Assembly (NCBI GenBank): GCA_947074235.1
Contig: CAMTOV010000002.1
Span: 21,545-85,544, forward strand
Direction of reading: 5' to 3'
Length of the DNA: 64,000 nucleotides
DNA from: an uncultured Bacteroides sp.
Lineage (GTDB): Bacteria > Bacteroidota > Bacteroidia > Bacteroidales > Bacteroidaceae
Position numbers and translations under genes: made by a program. Below the pieces are notes generated by a model that searched no databases, had not been told where the DNA came from, and saw only the letters and a list, made by a program, of their open reading frames with translations. The first letter of the stretch is position 1. The number at the start of each line of letters is the position of its first letter. This document shows positions 41,559 through 50,976 of this stretch, piece after piece.

Positions 41559-43844
41559 ATGAAACTACATAAAATAATCCTTCCTATAGTGGCATGTGCA
41601 TTTGCTGTTGGCAGTTGCGATGACGATAAGATGGAATGGGGTAGACCAGAAGGCTATGGAGACGTTTCTCTCTCTGAAATTCCTCTTGGTTTGTCAGAAA
41701 AAATAGCGAACTACGATTTTATAAAGAACTATGTTCAAAAGTATGCATCACACATGAGTGTAGGTATTGGTTTAGGAGCCGATCTTTATATCAATGATGC
41801 TGAATATAGACAAGTGGCAAATGATAACTATCAAATGATAACTACTGGTAATGCTATGAAGCATTCGTCAGTAGTAAAAAATGATGGTAGTTTAAACTTT
41901 ACAACTATTGATGCTTTTCTTGAAGCTATTCCAGCAGATATGAAAGTCTATGGACATAATTTTATTTGGCATACTCAACAAAAACAAACGTACTTGAAAA
42001 CACTGATTGCTCCCGAAGTAATTGTGGAAACTGGCGATGATGATGTTTGTGAAAATGTAGTAACAAACTCTGGTTTCGAAGATGGTACAACAAATCCATG
42101 GGGTTGTTGGGGTGGCAATGGGCCATCAAAGAACTTGTCTGAGGCGGGTCAAGGATATAATGGCGATTATGCCATGATATTATCAAACCCTAAAGATGGT
42201 AATATGTGGGATGCACAAGCTGCAGTAACTTTTGATACTTATTTAGTGTCGGGCGAAACCTATGTATTCCAATTCTGGGCTCGTTCTACATCTCCTGCAG
42301 GTCAATTGCAAGTTCAAGTGCAAAATAGCTCTACCTATCAAAGCCAAGAAGGTTATAATACTTTTGAAGTTGGAACAGAGTGGATTTTATGTCAACACGA
42401 ATATACTTGTTCGAAAGATGATGTAGACCGCATACTTATTAACTTTGGTAAAATAGGTGCAGACTATTATATTGACGACTTTAAATTTGGTAAGAAGATT
42501 GAAGAAACAATGGTTAATCTTCTAGGCAATAATGGCAAGTTTGAAGATGGTACACTCAATTCATGGGGCGGTTGGGGCAATAGTTCAACTCGTGCAATCT
42601 CAGAAAAGGGCGAAGGATACAATAGTGATTATTGTATGGTGATGGTGAATCCTACTGATGCAGATTCTTGGAGTGCTCAAACAGCTTATACGCTACCTGA
42701 GAACTTAGTTGTGGGTAAAACTTATGTTTATCAAGCTATGATTAAAGCTACAGTAGAAAACCCAGATTTTACTTTCCAAGTACAAAATCCATCCACTTAT
42801 GCTGGCGAAGGGTATCAGAGTTTAACAACTGTAGTTGATACTTGGATTCCATTTGAAGGTGAGTTTACAGTAACTAAAGAAGAAATGTCAAGATTATGTA
42901 TCAACTTTGGTAAAGTGGCTGGTACTTACTATATAGATAATATTAAGTTTGGCGAGAAGGTAGAAAAAGCACCAATAACTCGTGCTGCTGGTGATATTAC
43001 TTATAAATTCAAAACAGCCGAAGAGAAGAAAGAGGCTCTATTGGGTGCTATGGAATCATGGATTAAAGGCATGCTAGAACATACTGATGGACGCATTAAA
43101 GAATGGGACGTTATTAATGAACCAATCTCTGATAACAATCAATGGCGTGGTATTGAAGGTAACTTCATGAGCAATGGTGATGATGCTCCAGATACAGCTC
43201 CAGTAGAAGATCCTGCTACAGGCTTTAACTTAAATTGGGCTGACGATCATTTCTATTGGGGATATTATATTGGCAAAGAATATGCAGTGAAAGCATTTGA
43301 ATATGCTCGTAAATATGCTCCTACTGATGCAGTGTTGTATGTGAACGATTACAACCTTGAAACTAACCCAGGAAAGTTGGCTACTTTGATTGAGTTCGTA
43401 AACTATATTGAACAAAATGGTCAAAAGGTTGATGGCATTGGTACTCAAATGCACGTATCATTAAGTATTACTCGCGAAGAAATTGATGCTATGTTCAAAA
43501 CGATGGCAAATACTGGCAAGTTAGTTCGTGTAACTGAGTTGGATGTTAGAACAGGTACTGCCACTCCATCAGCTGGTCAACTTGAAGAGCAAGCCAATGT
43601 CTATCAAATGATTTTCGATTCTTTCAGAGAAAATGTGCCTCAAGCACAACAATCTGGCATCACTATTTGGTCCTTGACCGATCATAAACGTGAGCATGAA
43701 TATTGGTTGCCAGATGAAAGTCCTAATATTTTCGATGCATCATATGGTCGCAAACATGCTTACAAAGGTGTTTGTGATGGTATAGCAGGTTTCGATATTA
43801 GTACAGAGTTCGATGGAACTGATTGGAACATTAGCAATGAATAA
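41559..43844 (+). CDS. GH10 endo-beta-1,4-xylanase with two CBM4/9-like modules nested in the catalytic domain
   Basis: GH10 halves HNFIWHTQ and EWDVINEP / VTELDVRT are separated by two related modules (NSGFEDGTTNPWGCWGGNG..., NNGKFEDGTLNSWGGWGNS...). Confidence 0.93.
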   Translation: MKLHKIILPIVACAFAVGSCDDDKMEWGRPEGYGDVSLSEIPLGLSEKIANYDFIKNYVQKYASHMSVGIGLGADLYINDAEYRQVANDNYQMITTGNAMKHSSVVKNDGSLNFTTIDAFLEAIPADMKVYGHNFIWHTQQKQTYLKTLIAPEVIVETGDDDVCENVVTNSGFEDGTTNPWGCWGGNGPSKNLSEAGQGYNGDYAMILSNPKDGNMWDAQAAVTFDTYLVSGETYVFQFWARSTSPAGQLQVQVQNSSTYQSQEGYNTFEVGTEWILCQHEYTCSKDDVDRILINFGKIGADYYIDDFKFGKKIEETMVNLLGNNGKFEDGTLNSWGGWGNSSTRAISEKGEGYNSDYCMVMVNPTDADSWSAQTAYTLPENLVVGKTYVYQAMIKATVENPDFTFQVQNPSTYAGEGYQSLTTVVDTWIPFEGEFTVTKEEMSRLCINFGKVAGTYYIDNIKFGEKVEKAPITRAAGDITYKFKTAEEKKEALLGAMESWIKGMLEHTDGRIKEWDVINEPISDNNQWRGIEGNFMSNGDDAPDTAPVEDPATGFNLNWADDHFYWGYYIGKEYAVKAFEYARKYAPTDAVLYVNDYNLETNPGKLATLIEFVNYIEQNGQKVDGIGTQMHVSLSITREEIDAMFKTMANTGKLVRVTELDVRTGTATPSAGQLEEQANVYQMIFDSFRENVPQAQQSGITIWSLTDHKREHEYWLPDESPNIFDASYGRKHAYKGVCDGIAGFDISTEFDGTDWNISNE

Positions 43845-43850
43845 TGAATA

Positions 43851-43898
43851 AAGAAAAGAGTTTCGGTAAGCGAAATATCTTATCGAAACTCTTTCTTA
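43851..43898 (+). other. intra-operon hairpin after the surface GH10 gene
   Basis: AAGAAAAGAGTTTCGGTAAG / CTTATCGAAACTCTTTCTT stem, not followed by a clean U tract. Confidence 0.65.
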
Positions 43899-43937
43899 AA
43901 ACTACCTTAAAACATACTTATCAAACTCTAATAACGA

Positions 43938-45662
43938 ATGAAAAACCTTTTAATTCTTCTTTTTACTGTCTTAATGGCTACTGCTAATTTGAACGCTCAA
44001 AAAAGTAAATTGCAAAATCAAGGAAGTGCCATTCAACTACTCATAGATAATGTTCCAACTTTGGTTTTAGGAGGTGAGTTAGGCAATTCATCAGCTTCTT
44101 CTGTTCAAGATATTGAAATGATATTTCCTAAGTTAGAGCGTATGGGGCTTAATACCGTTTTAGTTCCAGCCTATTGGGATTTGATAGAACCTATAGAAGG
44201 AGAGTTTGATTTTACATTAACCGATAAAGTAATTGCTCAAGCGAGAGCAAACAATCTTAAAGTGATTTTTTTATGGTTTGGAGCATGGAAAAACTCAATG
44301 AGCTGTTACACTCCATCTTGGTTTAAAGAAGATTATAAAAAGTATCCTCGTGCATATACTCAAGAAGGTAAACCATTAGAAATTGCCAGCGCATTTTCAG
44401 ATAACGTATTACAAGCAGACAAGAATGCTTTTTCTCAATGGCTGAATCATATTGCATCCATTGATAAAGAGGATGGCACTGTCGTCATGATACAAATAGA
44501 AAATGAAATAGGCATGCTCGAAGATGCACGTGATTACTCAAAACAAGCCAATCGTTTGTTTAACTCTCAAGTACCTTTGGTTTTAATAGAATATTTAGAA
44601 ACAAATAAGAATACACTTCATCCAATAATGAAGCAAAAGTGGTCAAATAACGGATTTAAGAAAAAAGGCACTTGGAGTGAGATATTTGGAGCAGATGTTT
44701 ATACAGATGAACTATTCATGGCATGGCAATATGCCAATTATGTAGAGCAATTGGCCCAATCAGCTAGATCAATTTATAACGTTCCCTTATTCGTAAATGC
44801 AGCTATGAATAGTCGCAATCGCAAGCCCGGAGAATATCCTTCAGCAGGTCCTTTGGCGCATCTAATTGATGTGTGGCACTGTGGGGCTCCTAGTATCGAC
44901 TTTCTCGCACCCGATCTTTATGACAATGGTTTCGTAGATTGGACATCTCAATACAAACTACACAATAACCCACTTTTTATACCTGAAAGCAAAGCTACTG
45001 AGAATAACGGAGTACGAGCTTTCTATATTTTTGGTGAGCACGATGCTATTGGCTTTAGTCCCTTTTCAATCGAAGATTGTTCCGATGCACCTTCATCATC
45101 CTTTGTACAAGGTTATGCTAAGATTAATGAAATAATGCCCCTTCTTACAAAGTATCAAGGTAAAGGTGTTATGAAAGGTTTGCTATTTGATCAAAATGAA
45201 AAAGAGCGAATCATCAATCAAGATGGCATGAAAATTACATGTCGCCACAACTTCACATTACCTTGGGATGCACGTGCTACCGATGGAAGTGTTTGGCCCG
45301 AAGGTGGAGGGATTTTATTAAAATTATCACCTACCGAGTATATTGTAGCAGGCAATGGCATTGTCGTAGAGTTTGAAAAAGAGAACGATTTAGAAAACAA
45401 TAATATATCATTGGGCGAAGATGGCTTTCTTCAGCAAGGAAACTCCTCACAAGAAATTTCATCTTCTAACCGTAAGTCTTCCAAATGGAATGGAAAAAGT
45501 CGTATCGGGCTTGCTAGCGTTGACGAAGTAAAAGTTAATGAAGATGGTACATGCTCGTATGTGAGGCGCTTAAATGGTGATCAAACTCATCAAGGACGAC
45601 ATGTTCGCATCTCGGTAGGAGACTATAAAACACTCTATGTTAAACTCTACGAATATAAATAG
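43938..45662 (+). CDS. GH35-like glycosidase with DUF5597-type C-terminus
   Basis: Signal peptide; TIM-barrel beta-galactosidase-like motifs (MGLNTVLVPAYWDLIEPIEGEFDF, VVMIQIENEIG, FIPESKATENNG). Confidence 0.8.
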   Translation: MKNLLILLFTVLMATANLNAQKSKLQNQGSAIQLLIDNVPTLVLGGELGNSSASSVQDIEMIFPKLERMGLNTVLVPAYWDLIEPIEGEFDFTLTDKVIAQARANNLKVIFLWFGAWKNSMSCYTPSWFKEDYKKYPRAYTQEGKPLEIASAFSDNVLQADKNAFSQWLNHIASIDKEDGTVVMIQIENEIGMLEDARDYSKQANRLFNSQVPLVLIEYLETNKNTLHPIMKQKWSNNGFKKKGTWSEIFGADVYTDELFMAWQYANYVEQLAQSARSIYNVPLFVNAAMNSRNRKPGEYPSAGPLAHLIDVWHCGAPSIDFLAPDLYDNGFVDWTSQYKLHNNPLFIPESKATENNGVRAFYIFGEHDAIGFSPFSIEDCSDAPSSSFVQGYAKINEIMPLLTKYQGKGVMKGLLFDQNEKERIINQDGMKITCRHNFTLPWDARATDGSVWPEGGGILLKLSPTEYIVAGNGIVVEFEKENDLENNNISLGEDGFLQQGNSSQEISSSNRKSSKWNGKSRIGLASVDEVKVNEDGTCSYVRRLNGDQTHQGRHVRISVGDYKTLYVKLYEYK

Positions 45663-45671
45663 TATTAGATT

Positions 45672-47303
45672 ATGAAAAACAAAATAAATGATAAGGTTAG
45701 TATGTGTTTGGTAGTGTTGTTTTGCCTTTGCATTCAGTATAGCAATGCAAAGGTGAAACTTCCTACCATTATTTCCGATGGAATGGTTTTGCAACGTGAA
45801 GCTCCTATTAAACTTTGGGGTACTGCCGATGCTGGAGAAACGGTCGACGTTCAATTTCTAGGATCTACATATCAAACAAAAGCTAACGAAGCTGGTGATT
45901 GGAAGATAATACTGCCTGCACAAAATTATGGTGGGCCATATTCACTTCAAATAAACGATGTGTTATTAAGTGATATTTTAATTGGTGATGTATTTCTTTG
46001 TTCAGGTCAATCAAATATGGAATTGCCAGTTAATCGAGTTACCGACATGTTCTTGACAGAGATTAACGACTATGAAAATTCACAGATACGGCATATTAAG
46101 GTTCCCAATGTTTACAATTTTCATGCTCCTCAGTCAGATATGGCAAAAGTAGAATGGAAATCAGCTACACAGCCCGATGTAATGAACTATTCGGCTTTAG
46201 CTTATTTCTTTGCAAAATCACTTTACGATAAAACCAATATACCTATCGGACTCATTAATGCAAGTTGGGGTGGCACTCCAGTTGAATCATGGATGAGTGA
46301 AGAGGCCATCACTGCTTATCCAAAATATCTTCACGATAAATGGCGTTTTGAAGATGATGAATATATTCAAAAGATAAAAGATTTAGAAGGACAAAACAAT
46401 TACCGCTGGAACACTTCTTTATATAAAGGAGATGTAGGTCTGCATGATACACCTTCTTGGTATGCTGCCAATTTTGATGATAGATCTTGGCATACAGTAG
46501 ATCTATTCTCAAATCAATGGGCAAGCAATGGATTGAATCCAATTAATGGCTCACATTGGTTTCGCAAAACAGTAGATATTCCTCAGTCGTGGAGTGGGCA
46601 AGAGGCAACTCTACGTTTAGGATGTGTGGTTGATGCCGACTCTGTATATATAAATGGAGTATTTGTGGGAACTACTTCTTATCAATACCCTCCTCGTATA
46701 TATAAAATACCTTCCGGGGTACTTAAAGCAGGAAGTAATAATGTCACCGTTCGACTCATTAGTCAAAATGGTAAAGCTCACTTTGTAAAAGACAAACCAT
46801 ATAAAATAATATGTGGTAATGAAGAAGTTTCATTAGAAGGAGATTGGAAATATCAGTTGGGTTGTGCTATGCCGCAGTCTCCCTCTACCACCTTCTTCAA
46901 TTACAAACCTGTGGGACTTTACAATGCTATGATTTCACCTTTAAAGAATTGCTCTTTCGCAGGTGCTATCTGGTACCAAGGCGAATCTAATGTCTCAAAC
47001 AGAAACGAGTATTGTGATCTTCTTACCACTATGATTGCAGATTGGAGATTCACTTTCAACAACCAGGAACTTCCATTTTATATTGTAGAGTTAGCTGATT
47101 TTCTTGCTCCTAATGATTATGCCAGACCAGCTTGGGCCGAGATGCGCCAAGTACAGGCCAAAGTAGCCGAACACAATTATAAAACAACGCTTATACCTAA
47201 TAGCGATTTAGGTGAATGGAACGATATTCATCCATTAGATAAAAAAACATTAGGCAATCGTGTCGCAGATAAAATCTGGTCCGATATGCAATCAAATAAA
47301 TAA
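45672..47303 (+). CDS. SGNH esterase, annotated class sialate O-acetylesterase; likely acetylxylan esterase by context
   Basis: CSGQSNMELP, GTPVESWMS, AIWYQGESNV, NDIHPLDK; inserted jelly-roll domain. Confidence 0.87.
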   Translation: MKNKINDKVSMCLVVLFCLCIQYSNAKVKLPTIISDGMVLQREAPIKLWGTADAGETVDVQFLGSTYQTKANEAGDWKIILPAQNYGGPYSLQINDVLLSDILIGDVFLCSGQSNMELPVNRVTDMFLTEINDYENSQIRHIKVPNVYNFHAPQSDMAKVEWKSATQPDVMNYSALAYFFAKSLYDKTNIPIGLINASWGGTPVESWMSEEAITAYPKYLHDKWRFEDDEYIQKIKDLEGQNNYRWNTSLYKGDVGLHDTPSWYAANFDDRSWHTVDLFSNQWASNGLNPINGSHWFRKTVDIPQSWSGQEATLRLGCVVDADSVYINGVFVGTTSYQYPPRIYKIPSGVLKAGSNNVTVRLISQNGKAHFVKDKPYKIICGNEEVSLEGDWKYQLGCAMPQSPSTTFFNYKPVGLYNAMISPLKNCSFAGAIWYQGESNVSNRNEYCDLLTTMIADWRFTFNNQELPFYIVELADFLAPNDYARPAWAEMRQVQAKVAEHNYKTTLIPNSDLGEWNDIHPLDKKTLGNRVADKIWSDMQSNK

Positions 47304-47333
47304 TATGAAACGATAACATTTAAAAGAAATAAT

Positions 47334-48827
47334 ATGAACACGCTCAATCAAAAAGTATCATTAGCCGAAAAAATAGGTTATAGTTTAGGGGATTGCTCTG
47401 CGAACTTTGTGTTCCAGATGATGATGATTTATCAAACAAAATTTTATACTGATGTATTTGGGCTGGAAGGGGCCATAGCCGGCACAGTTATGTTAGTTGC
47501 ACGTATAGTCGATGCTTTTATAGATCCTACAGTTGGTCTTTTGTCCGACCGCACCAAATCGCGTTGGGGAAAGTATCGTCCATGGGTTCTTTGGACAGCT
47601 TTACCATTCATGGTATTTTATGTACTTGCATTCTACAATCCGGGTATCGAAGAAAAAGGTATGGTTGCACTCTATGCCACAATTTCTTATACATTATTAA
47701 TGACCCTTTATTCTTTCAATAATACGCCCTACGCTTCACTTGGAGGAGTTATGACCAGCGATATTAAAGAGAGAACAAGCATTACTTCTATTCGCTTTGT
47801 GGCAGCTACTGTAGCTCAGTTTGTAGTACAAGGCTTAACACTACCACTAGTAGGGAAATTTGCCGGAGCAAGCGGAGATAAAAATCATGGTTGGCTATGC
47901 ACCATTTCCATTTTCGCTGTTATAGGTTTCATTTTCCTTGTCATCACTTTCTTTTCGAGTAAAGAACGTATTACGCCACCTGCCAATCAGAAGAGTGATA
48001 CCAAGCAAGATATCAAAGATATCTTCAAGAGTATACCATGGCGTGCTATGTTTATACTAACACTTTTCATCTTTACTACTTTAGCCATGTGGGGTAGTGC
48101 TATGAACTTTTATTTCGAAAACTATGTAGATAAAGGGGCTCTATATGTTTTCTTAGGCAAGATGGGTTTAGTAGCAAACAATGGGGGAGGAGTGTGGTAC
48201 TCTATACTCGATTCATTTGGGTTGATAGTTAGTAGCCCCGATAGATCATACGAAGTAGGATTCGGGCTCTTTAATATGCTTGGAGCATTAGTTCAATTTG
48301 TAGGTGTAATTTTGCTTTCTAGATATTTAGCCAATCGCTTTGGAAAAAAGAAAGTTTTTATCATCTGTCTCACGCTAACGGCTGTATTTACTGCACTCTT
48401 CTATTTCCCTAATGAAACAGATATAGAAACAATGTTTATTCTTAATTTCTTGAAGAGTTTAGCCTATGCACCTACTGTGCCTTTACTTTGGGCTATGATA
48501 GCCGATGTAGCCGATTATTCCGAGTATGTCAATTATCGTCGAGCTACAGGTTTTGTTTTTGCAGGTATAGTATTTGCACTCAAAGCCGGATTGGGTATTG
48601 GTGGAGCAATCTTAGGTTTCTTACTTTCTGGCTTCGGGTATGTTTCTGGAGCAGGGGTAGAGCAACCCGATTCAGCCATCAATGGCATTATGCTTTCTTC
48701 AAGTATTATTCCTGCAGTATGCTTCTTTTTAGGTGTAATTGCTCTTTATTATTATCCAATCACCAAAGAAATGAATGAAAAAATGCAGGCTGAATTGACA
48801 GAACGCAGAAAAGGAGACAACTATTAA
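47334..48827 (+). CDS. MFS/GPH-family glycoside:cation symporter
   Basis: Multiple TM segments; DPTVGLLSDRTKSRWGKYRPWVLW motif of the GPH family. Confidence 0.92.
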   Translation: MNTLNQKVSLAEKIGYSLGDCSANFVFQMMMIYQTKFYTDVFGLEGAIAGTVMLVARIVDAFIDPTVGLLSDRTKSRWGKYRPWVLWTALPFMVFYVLAFYNPGIEEKGMVALYATISYTLLMTLYSFNNTPYASLGGVMTSDIKERTSITSIRFVAATVAQFVVQGLTLPLVGKFAGASGDKNHGWLCTISIFAVIGFIFLVITFFSSKERITPPANQKSDTKQDIKDIFKSIPWRAMFILTLFIFTTLAMWGSAMNFYFENYVDKGALYVFLGKMGLVANNGGGVWYSILDSFGLIVSSPDRSYEVGFGLFNMLGALVQFVGVILLSRYLANRFGKKKVFIICLTLTAVFTALFYFPNETDIETMFILNFLKSLAYAPTVPLLWAMIADVADYSEYVNYRRATGFVFAGIVFALKAGLGIGGAILGFLLSGFGYVSGAGVEQPDSAINGIMLSSSIIPAVCFFLGVIALYYYPITKEMNEKMQAELTERRKGDNY

Positions 48828-48857
48828 TCGATTATTTATATTAGCTTTAACACAATT

Positions 48858-49988
48858 ATGAAACTCAAAACAATCATTCAATTAACTTTTATTCTTGCTT
48901 TCTGTGCATCTTGTCATCATGCCAAAAAGCAGGAGATTGCCGAACAGCCATCACTAAAAGAGGCCACATCAGGTTCTTTCATGATGGGAGCTGCAATCAA
49001 TACCAACCAAGCGGCTGGAAAAGATTCTGCAGCTGTTGAATTAATATGTCGTCACTTTAACTCCATTGTAGCAGAAGACTGTATGAAAAGTGAGACTATT
49101 CATCCCGCAGAAGATGTCTATAACTTTGGTCCGGCAGATGAATTTGTACAGTTTGGAGAAGATAATAACATGTTCATCGTGGGGCATAACCTTATTTGGC
49201 ACTCACAATTAGCTCCATGGTTCTGTGTAGACGAAGAAGGCAATAATGTTACCCCCGAGGTGCTTAAGCAACGAATGAAAGATCATATTTACACCATTGT
49301 AGGTCGCTATAAAGGTCGCATTCAAGGTTGGGATGTAGTAAACGAAGGCATCAATGATGATGGCACTTATCGCAATAGTAAGTTTTATCAGATTTTGGGA
49401 GAAGAGTATATCCCTCTAGCTTTTCAATATGCTCACGAAGCCGATCCCGATGCAGAACTATATTATAATGACTATTCCATGTTTCTTCCTTCACGCAGAG
49501 ATGGTGTGATAAAACTAATAAATAGTTTAAAAGAAAAAGGCTTAAGAATAGATGCCATTGGCATGCAAGGACACTATGTAATGGGAGATCCTACTCCTGA
49601 GCAAGTAGAGGAAAGTATTATTAAATTTGGCGAAACAGGCGTTAAGGTTATGTTTACTGAATTTGATATGGCAATACTTCCACGTAATGCACAAGGAGCT
49701 GATATCTCAGCCCGCGAAGATGGGCGTGATGCTGTTAATCCATATGCTGATTCTTTACCTCAAGAAGTTTCCGAACAATGGAATAATTGGATGAAATCAT
49801 ATTTTGACATGTTTGCTCGTCATAGTGATATCATCACCAGAATCAATATGTGGGGAGTTACTGATGGAGATTCATGGTTAAACAATTGGCCAATTAAAGG
49901 TCGTACCGATTATCCACTTCTCTTCGATCGTAATTTCGAGCCCAAACCATTTATTGCAGAAATCATACAACAATCCAATAACAACTAA
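48858..49988 (+). CDS. GH10 endo-beta-1,4-xylanase (second copy)
   Basis: HNLIWHSQLAPWF, GWDVVNEGIND, FTEFDMA; lipobox-like CASCHHAKKQE. Confidence 0.96.
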   Translation: MKLKTIIQLTFILAFCASCHHAKKQEIAEQPSLKEATSGSFMMGAAINTNQAAGKDSAAVELICRHFNSIVAEDCMKSETIHPAEDVYNFGPADEFVQFGEDNNMFIVGHNLIWHSQLAPWFCVDEEGNNVTPEVLKQRMKDHIYTIVGRYKGRIQGWDVVNEGINDDGTYRNSKFYQILGEEYIPLAFQYAHEADPDAELYYNDYSMFLPSRRDGVIKLINSLKEKGLRIDAIGMQGHYVMGDPTPEQVEESIIKFGETGVKVMFTEFDMAILPRNAQGADISAREDGRDAVNPYADSLPQEVSEQWNNWMKSYFDMFARHSDIITRINMWGVTDGDSWLNNWPIKGRTDYPLLFDRNFEPKPFIAEIIQQSNNN

Positions 49989-50001
49989 TACCTAAATAGA
50001 A

Positions 50002-50976
50002 ATGAAAACAGAAAAAAGATATTTAGTACCACACGATTATATGGCAGACCCTGCCGTTCATGTATTCAACGGACGTGTTTATATTTATCCCTCTCACGAC
50101 TGGGAAAGCGGCATAGAAGAAAATGACAATGGCGATCATTTCAATATGAAAGATTACCATGTATATTCTACCGATGATATTATGAACGGAGAGATAGTAG
50201 ATCACGGTGTAGTGCTAGAAGTAAAAGATATTCCTTGGGCAGGCCGACAATTGTGGGATTGCGATGTGGCTTTCAAAGATGGCAAATATTATATGTACTT
50301 TCCACTGAAAGATCAAAACGATATTTTTAGAATTGGTGTTGCCATCAGTGACAAACCTGAAGGACCATTCATTCCACAGCCCGATCCTATTAGAGGAAGT
50401 TACAGCATCGACCCTGCAATCTTTCACGAAGATAAAAATTACTACATGTACTTCGGTGGTTTATGGGGCGGACAACTTCAGCGTTATCGCGATAATAAAG
50501 CTTTAGAAAGTGCCGAGTTTCCCGCCGACAACGAACCTTCTATTCCAGGTCGTGTAGTTAAACTATCCGATGACATGCTACAATTCGCCGAAGAACCTCG
50601 TCCTATTGTTGTATTAGATGAAGAGGGCAAACCCTTAACAGCAGGCGATAACGAACGTCGTTTCTTTGAAGCATCTTGGATGCATAAATATCAAGATAAA
50701 TATTATTTTTCCTACTCTACAGGCGATACACATAATCTATGCTATGGTATTAGCGATAATCCTTACGGTCCTTTCACATATCAAGGTGTTATTATGACTC
50801 CTGTAGTGGGGTGGACTACCCATCATGCTATTGTAGAGTTTAAAGGAAAATGGTATCTATTTCATCACGATTGCGTACCTTCAAATGGTAAAACATGGTT
50901 GCGCAGTTTGAAGGTTTGCGAACTTCAATATGATGAAAATGGTAAAATTATTACGATTAACGGCGAAAGCGAATGA
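50002..50976 (+). CDS. GH43-family glycosidase (beta-xylosidase/alpha-L-arabinofuranosidase), no signal peptide
   Basis: DPAVHVFNGRVYIYPSHD, WDCDVAFKDGKYYMYF, YSIDPAIFHED, FEASWMHK. Confidence 0.92.
   Translation: MKTEKRYLVPHDYMADPAVHVFNGRVYIYPSHDWESGIEENDNGDHFNMKDYHVYSTDDIMNGEIVDHGVVLEVKDIPWAGRQLWDCDVAFKDGKYYMYFPLKDQNDIFRIGVAISDKPEGPFIPQPDPIRGSYSIDPAIFHEDKNYYMYFGGLWGGQLQRYRDNKALESAEFPADNEPSIPGRVVKLSDDMLQFAEEPRPIVVLDEEGKPLTAGDNERRFFEASWMHKYQDKYYFSYSTGDTHNLCYGISDNPYGPFTYQGVIMTPVVGWTTHHAIVEFKGKWYLFHHDCVPSNGKTWLRSLKVCELQYDENGKIITINGESE

Noticed and set aside
45672-47303. True sialic acid O-acetylesterase function
   Set aside because: The family label is generic; the gene lies between xylan enzymes, so deacetylation of xylan is more likely. 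No sialic acid genes are present apart from nagB, which is about 27 kb away.
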